DNA from: Deltaproteobacteria bacterium
GTDB taxonomy: Bacteria > Myxococcota > B64-G9
Assembly (NCBI GenBank): GCA_030591745.1
Contig: JAUVAM010000162.1
Coordinates: 1 to 7,575, forward strand
Direction: 5' to 3'
Length of the DNA stretch: 7,575 bases
A program made the position numbers and the translations under genes. This document shows, in pieces, positions 5,819 to 7,575 of this stretch. How positions within the stretch are numbered: the first letter of the stretch is position 1; each line of letters opens with the position of its first letter. The notes under the pieces are model-generated. The model was given only the letters and a program-made list of their open reading frames with translations, was not told the DNA's origin and did no database searches.

Positions 5819-7575
5819 ATGAAGTCTGGCCAAAAAATTGGCAACTACTTGCTGGGTGAGCAGGTAGGCCGAGGCGGCATGGCCGAGGTCTTTCGCGCGG
5901 AGAATCTTGTCGGCGGAGGCATCCCTCGAATCGTGGCCATCAAGCGACTCTTTGCCAAGTTGGCCGGGGACCGGGAATTCGTTCAGATGTTTCTCAACGA
6001 GGCCCGGATCGCCTTTTCCTTGGAGCATCCCAATCTGGTTCGAAGTTACGATATGCTCAACGAGGGGGGCACTTACTTCATCGTCATGGAGTACCTGGAA
6101 GGCTGTGATCTGGAAGACTTGGTGGCCCGCGCCGAGCCGGGCAAACTCTGTATGAGCTTGCCTGAGATTTTGCACGTCATCTGTGAAGCGGCGCGAGGTT
6201 TGGCCTATGCCCATAAGGGCGGCGAGAAGTCCAAGCATGGGCCGGTCGTGCATCGCGACATCAGCCCGGGCAACATCTTGCTCGATCTGAAGGGGCGGGT
6301 GATGATCACCGACTTCGGCATCGCTCGAGCCAGTCAGCACAGTCGGCTTACCCAGCCCGGTATCTTGAAGGGCAAATACGAGTTCATGGCACCCGAATAT
6401 GTGGCTCGGGGTGAGTGCGATGGACGATCGGACCTGTTCAGCCTGGGGGTGGTTTTTTACGAGTTGCTCACCGGGAAGAATCCCTTTGCCGATGTCTTGC
6501 CAGGCGATATCTGGAAGAAAATCATGGAGTTTGATCCGCCGCCCGCGGGAGAGGTGGTGCCTGGGGTGCCTCCTGAGGTGGACCGGGTGCTGGCATGGAT
6601 GATCGCCAAGGATCCAAAGCGTCGAATGCCCGATGGCGGCTCTGTGCTGGAGGCCCTTGAGCCCCTATATGCCTATGCGGGTCCGGATGAGACGGCTCGA
6701 TTGATCGGTTTGCGGGTTGCACAACAGATCAAGCCCGCTGCTCCCTCGGCCATGTCTGAGTATCTGCCGATAGAGGACGAGGGAGAGGAGCGCGACGCCA
6801 CCCAGAATATCATCAACACCGATGGTTTGCTGGGTTTGGTGGAGGCCCCTTCCGCTCCATCCGTGCCTATTTTGCCTGAGGACATGCCCATCACCAGCAT
6901 GGTCGGAGAGACCACCACGCCTCGGCTGCGGGATTTCAAGCGTCGTAAATTCCGATTGTGGCTTTTCGTCGCAGCGGGGATAGCCTTGATGGCCCTGGCC
7001 GGCGGATTGATCTGGGGGCTGTGGCCCGAGCCGGTCGGCAAATTGTCGGTCCGATCGGACCGGCGGGCCGAGGTTTTCGTCGATGATCGGCCCTTGGGTT
7101 TGGCTCCGGTGCGGGAATCGCCTCTGAGTGTGGGCGATCATGTCATCGAGGTGCGACGCCCGGGTAGTCAGCGCATCAAGCGCTACGAGCGGACTCTTGT
7201 CGAAGACCAGCATCTGGAGATTCAGGTTCGCTGGGTCAACCCCGCCAGCAAAGCCAAGGCCAGAAAACGCAGGGTAAACAGAAGCAAGAAGAAGAAGAGG
7301 AAGAAGACCCGAAGGAAGACCCGTAAGAAGACCAGGAAGAAGACCAGGAAGAAGACCCGTAAGAAGACCCGTAAGAAGACCAGGAAGAAGACCAGGAAGA
7401 AGACCCGGAAGAAGACCCGGAAGAAGACCCGGAAGAAGACCCGTAAGAAGACCCGTAAGAAGACCCGTAAGAAGACCAGCAAGAAGACCAGCAAGAAGAC
7501 CAGCAAGAAGACCAGCAAGAAGAAGACCAGCAAGAAGAAGACCAGCAAGAAGAAGACCAGCAAGAAGAAGACCAG
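5819..7575 (+). CDS. Membrane Ser/Thr protein kinase with PEGA domain and Lys/Arg repeat tail (3' end outside window)
   Basis: The frame runs 585 codons with no stop to the right edge. Residues about 9-285 are a Hanks-type kinase domain that phosphorylates Ser/Thr on cytoplasmic targets. It has glycine loop GRGGMAEV (17-24), ATP-binding lysine K42 in VAIKRL, helix-C Glu E61, catalytic loop HRDISPGN (145-152), metal-binding DFG (165-167) and APE (191-193). All catalytic residues expected for activity are present, except that the usual catalytic-loop Lys (HRDLKPxN) is Ser149, a form common in myxobacterial kinases. A linker rich in acidic residues and proline (about 290-370) leads to RDFKRRK and one membrane helix (about 380-402), so the kinase faces the cytoplasm. 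Residues about 407-472 look like a PEGA domain (AEVFVDDRPLGLAPV), predicted to lie outside the membrane. From 473 the protein is a basic tail, mostly (R/S)KKT then SKKKT repeats. The gene lies 20 bases after the NIF3 gene. Kinase and membrane calls are secure; PEGA is likely; the role of the tail is unknown. Confidence 0.93.
   Translation, partial: MKSGQKIGNYLLGEQVGRGGMAEVFRAENLVGGGIPRIVAIKRLFAKLAGDREFVQMFLNEARIAFSLEHPNLVRSYDMLNEGGTYFIVMEYLEGCDLEDLVARAEPGKLCMSLPEILHVICEAARGLAYAHKGGEKSKHGPVVHRDISPGNILLDLKGRVMITDFGIARASQHSRLTQPGILKGKYEFMAPEYVARGECDGRSDLFSLGVVFYELLTGKNPFADVLPGDIWKKIMEFDPPPAGEVVPGVPPEVDRVLAWMIAKDPKRRMPDGGSVLEALEPLYAYAGPDETARLIGLRVAQQIKPAAPSAMSEYLPIEDEGEERDATQNIINTDGLLGLVEAPSAPSVPILPEDMPITSMVGETTTPRLRDFKRRKFRLWLFVAAGIALMALAGGLIWGLWPEPVGKLSVRSDRRAEVFVDDRPLGLAPVRESPLSVGDHVIEVRRPGSQRIKRYERTLVEDQHLEIQVRWVNPASKAKARKRRVNRSKKKKRKKTRRKTRKKTRKKTRKKTRKKTRKKTRKKTRKKTRKKTRKKTRKKTRKKTRKKTRKKTSKKTSKKTSKKTSKKKTSKKKTSKKKTSKKKT
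7307..7510 (+). repeat. 12-base tandem repeat array, 17 units, encoding T(R/S)KK
   Basis: Seventeen consecutive units of ACC-NNN-AAG-AAG lie in the kinase reading frame (the first is divergent: ACC CGA AGG AAG). Thr is always ACC and Lys is AAG throughout; only the second codon varies, and identical versions come in runs: CGT, AGG x2, CGT x2, AGG x2, CGG x3, CGT x3, AGC x3. The runs point to growth by local duplication. A short Lys-rich lead-in (7286-7306) comes just before. Gains or losses of whole units keep the frame. Confidence 0.95.
7511..7575 (+). repeat. 15-base tandem repeat array, four units plus a partial, encoding TSKKK
   Basis: Directly after the 12-base array the unit lengthens by one AAG codon to ACC-AGC-AAG-AAG-AAG. 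Four full, identical units (starting 7511, 7526, 7541, 7556) and the first five bases of another are seen before the window ends. It continues the same reading frame, and the last 12-base units also use AGC, so the longer unit probably arose from them by gaining one codon and then spreading. Confidence 0.95.

Noticed and set aside
7222..7563. Minus-strand frame giving an FLV-rich, membrane-like repeat protein
   Set aside because: It is the reverse complement of the Lys-rich repeat tail; AAG/ACC repeats read backwards give CTT/GGT strings that mimic hydrophobic residues. The forward frame continues directly from the kinase.
7307..7575. Possible CRISPR-like or intergenic repeat array
   Set aside because: Units are 12 or 15 bases with no spacers, are adjacent, and stay in one open frame joined to a kinase gene, so they are coding repeats.

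Overview
The window holds four genes on the + strand, packed end to end, with both ends of the run lying outside the window. It suggests a GC-rich Gram-negative bacterium, probably of the former Deltaproteobacteria (Myxococcota, Bradymonadota or a relative). The main clue is the kinase, whose glycine loop (GRGGMAEVF), catalytic loop (HRDISPGN) and activation-loop end (LKGKYEFMAPE) are the forms common in myxobacterial Ser/Thr kinases. This placement is an inference from family style; there is no rRNA or other marker in the window.

Layout: (1) 2-4297, a bacterial alpha-2-macroglobulin (A2M) with an intact CTEQ thioester motif. Its frame is open to the left edge and no signal peptide is visible, so the N-terminus is probably outside the window. 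(2) 4294-5025, a small secreted protein with an Ig-like N-terminal half and a YfaP/DUF2135-type C-terminal half. (3) 5022-5798, a NIF3/YbgI-family protein with all six expected metal ligands. (4) 5819 to the right edge, a membrane-spanning Ser/Thr protein kinase with a PEGA domain beyond the membrane, followed by a long run of (R/S)KKT and SKKKT repeats that is still going at the edge. The first three genes are joined by two ATGA stop/start overlaps, and the kinase follows after 20 bases with its own AAGGAG. No promoter, terminator, RNA gene, insertion sequence or CRISPR array was seen, and no gap exceeds 20 bases.

How they may work together: A2M and YfaP-type proteins also sit together in the E. 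coli yfa and Pseudomonas mag clusters, so the first two genes are probably a cell-envelope protease-trapping unit. The kinase could sense the same compartment through its external PEGA domain and basic tail and signal inward. The NIF3 protein is cytoplasmic and its link to the rest is unexplained. The most unusual object is the kinase tail: an in-frame 12-base then 15-base tandem repeat array coding for an extremely basic, probably extracytoplasmic extension.
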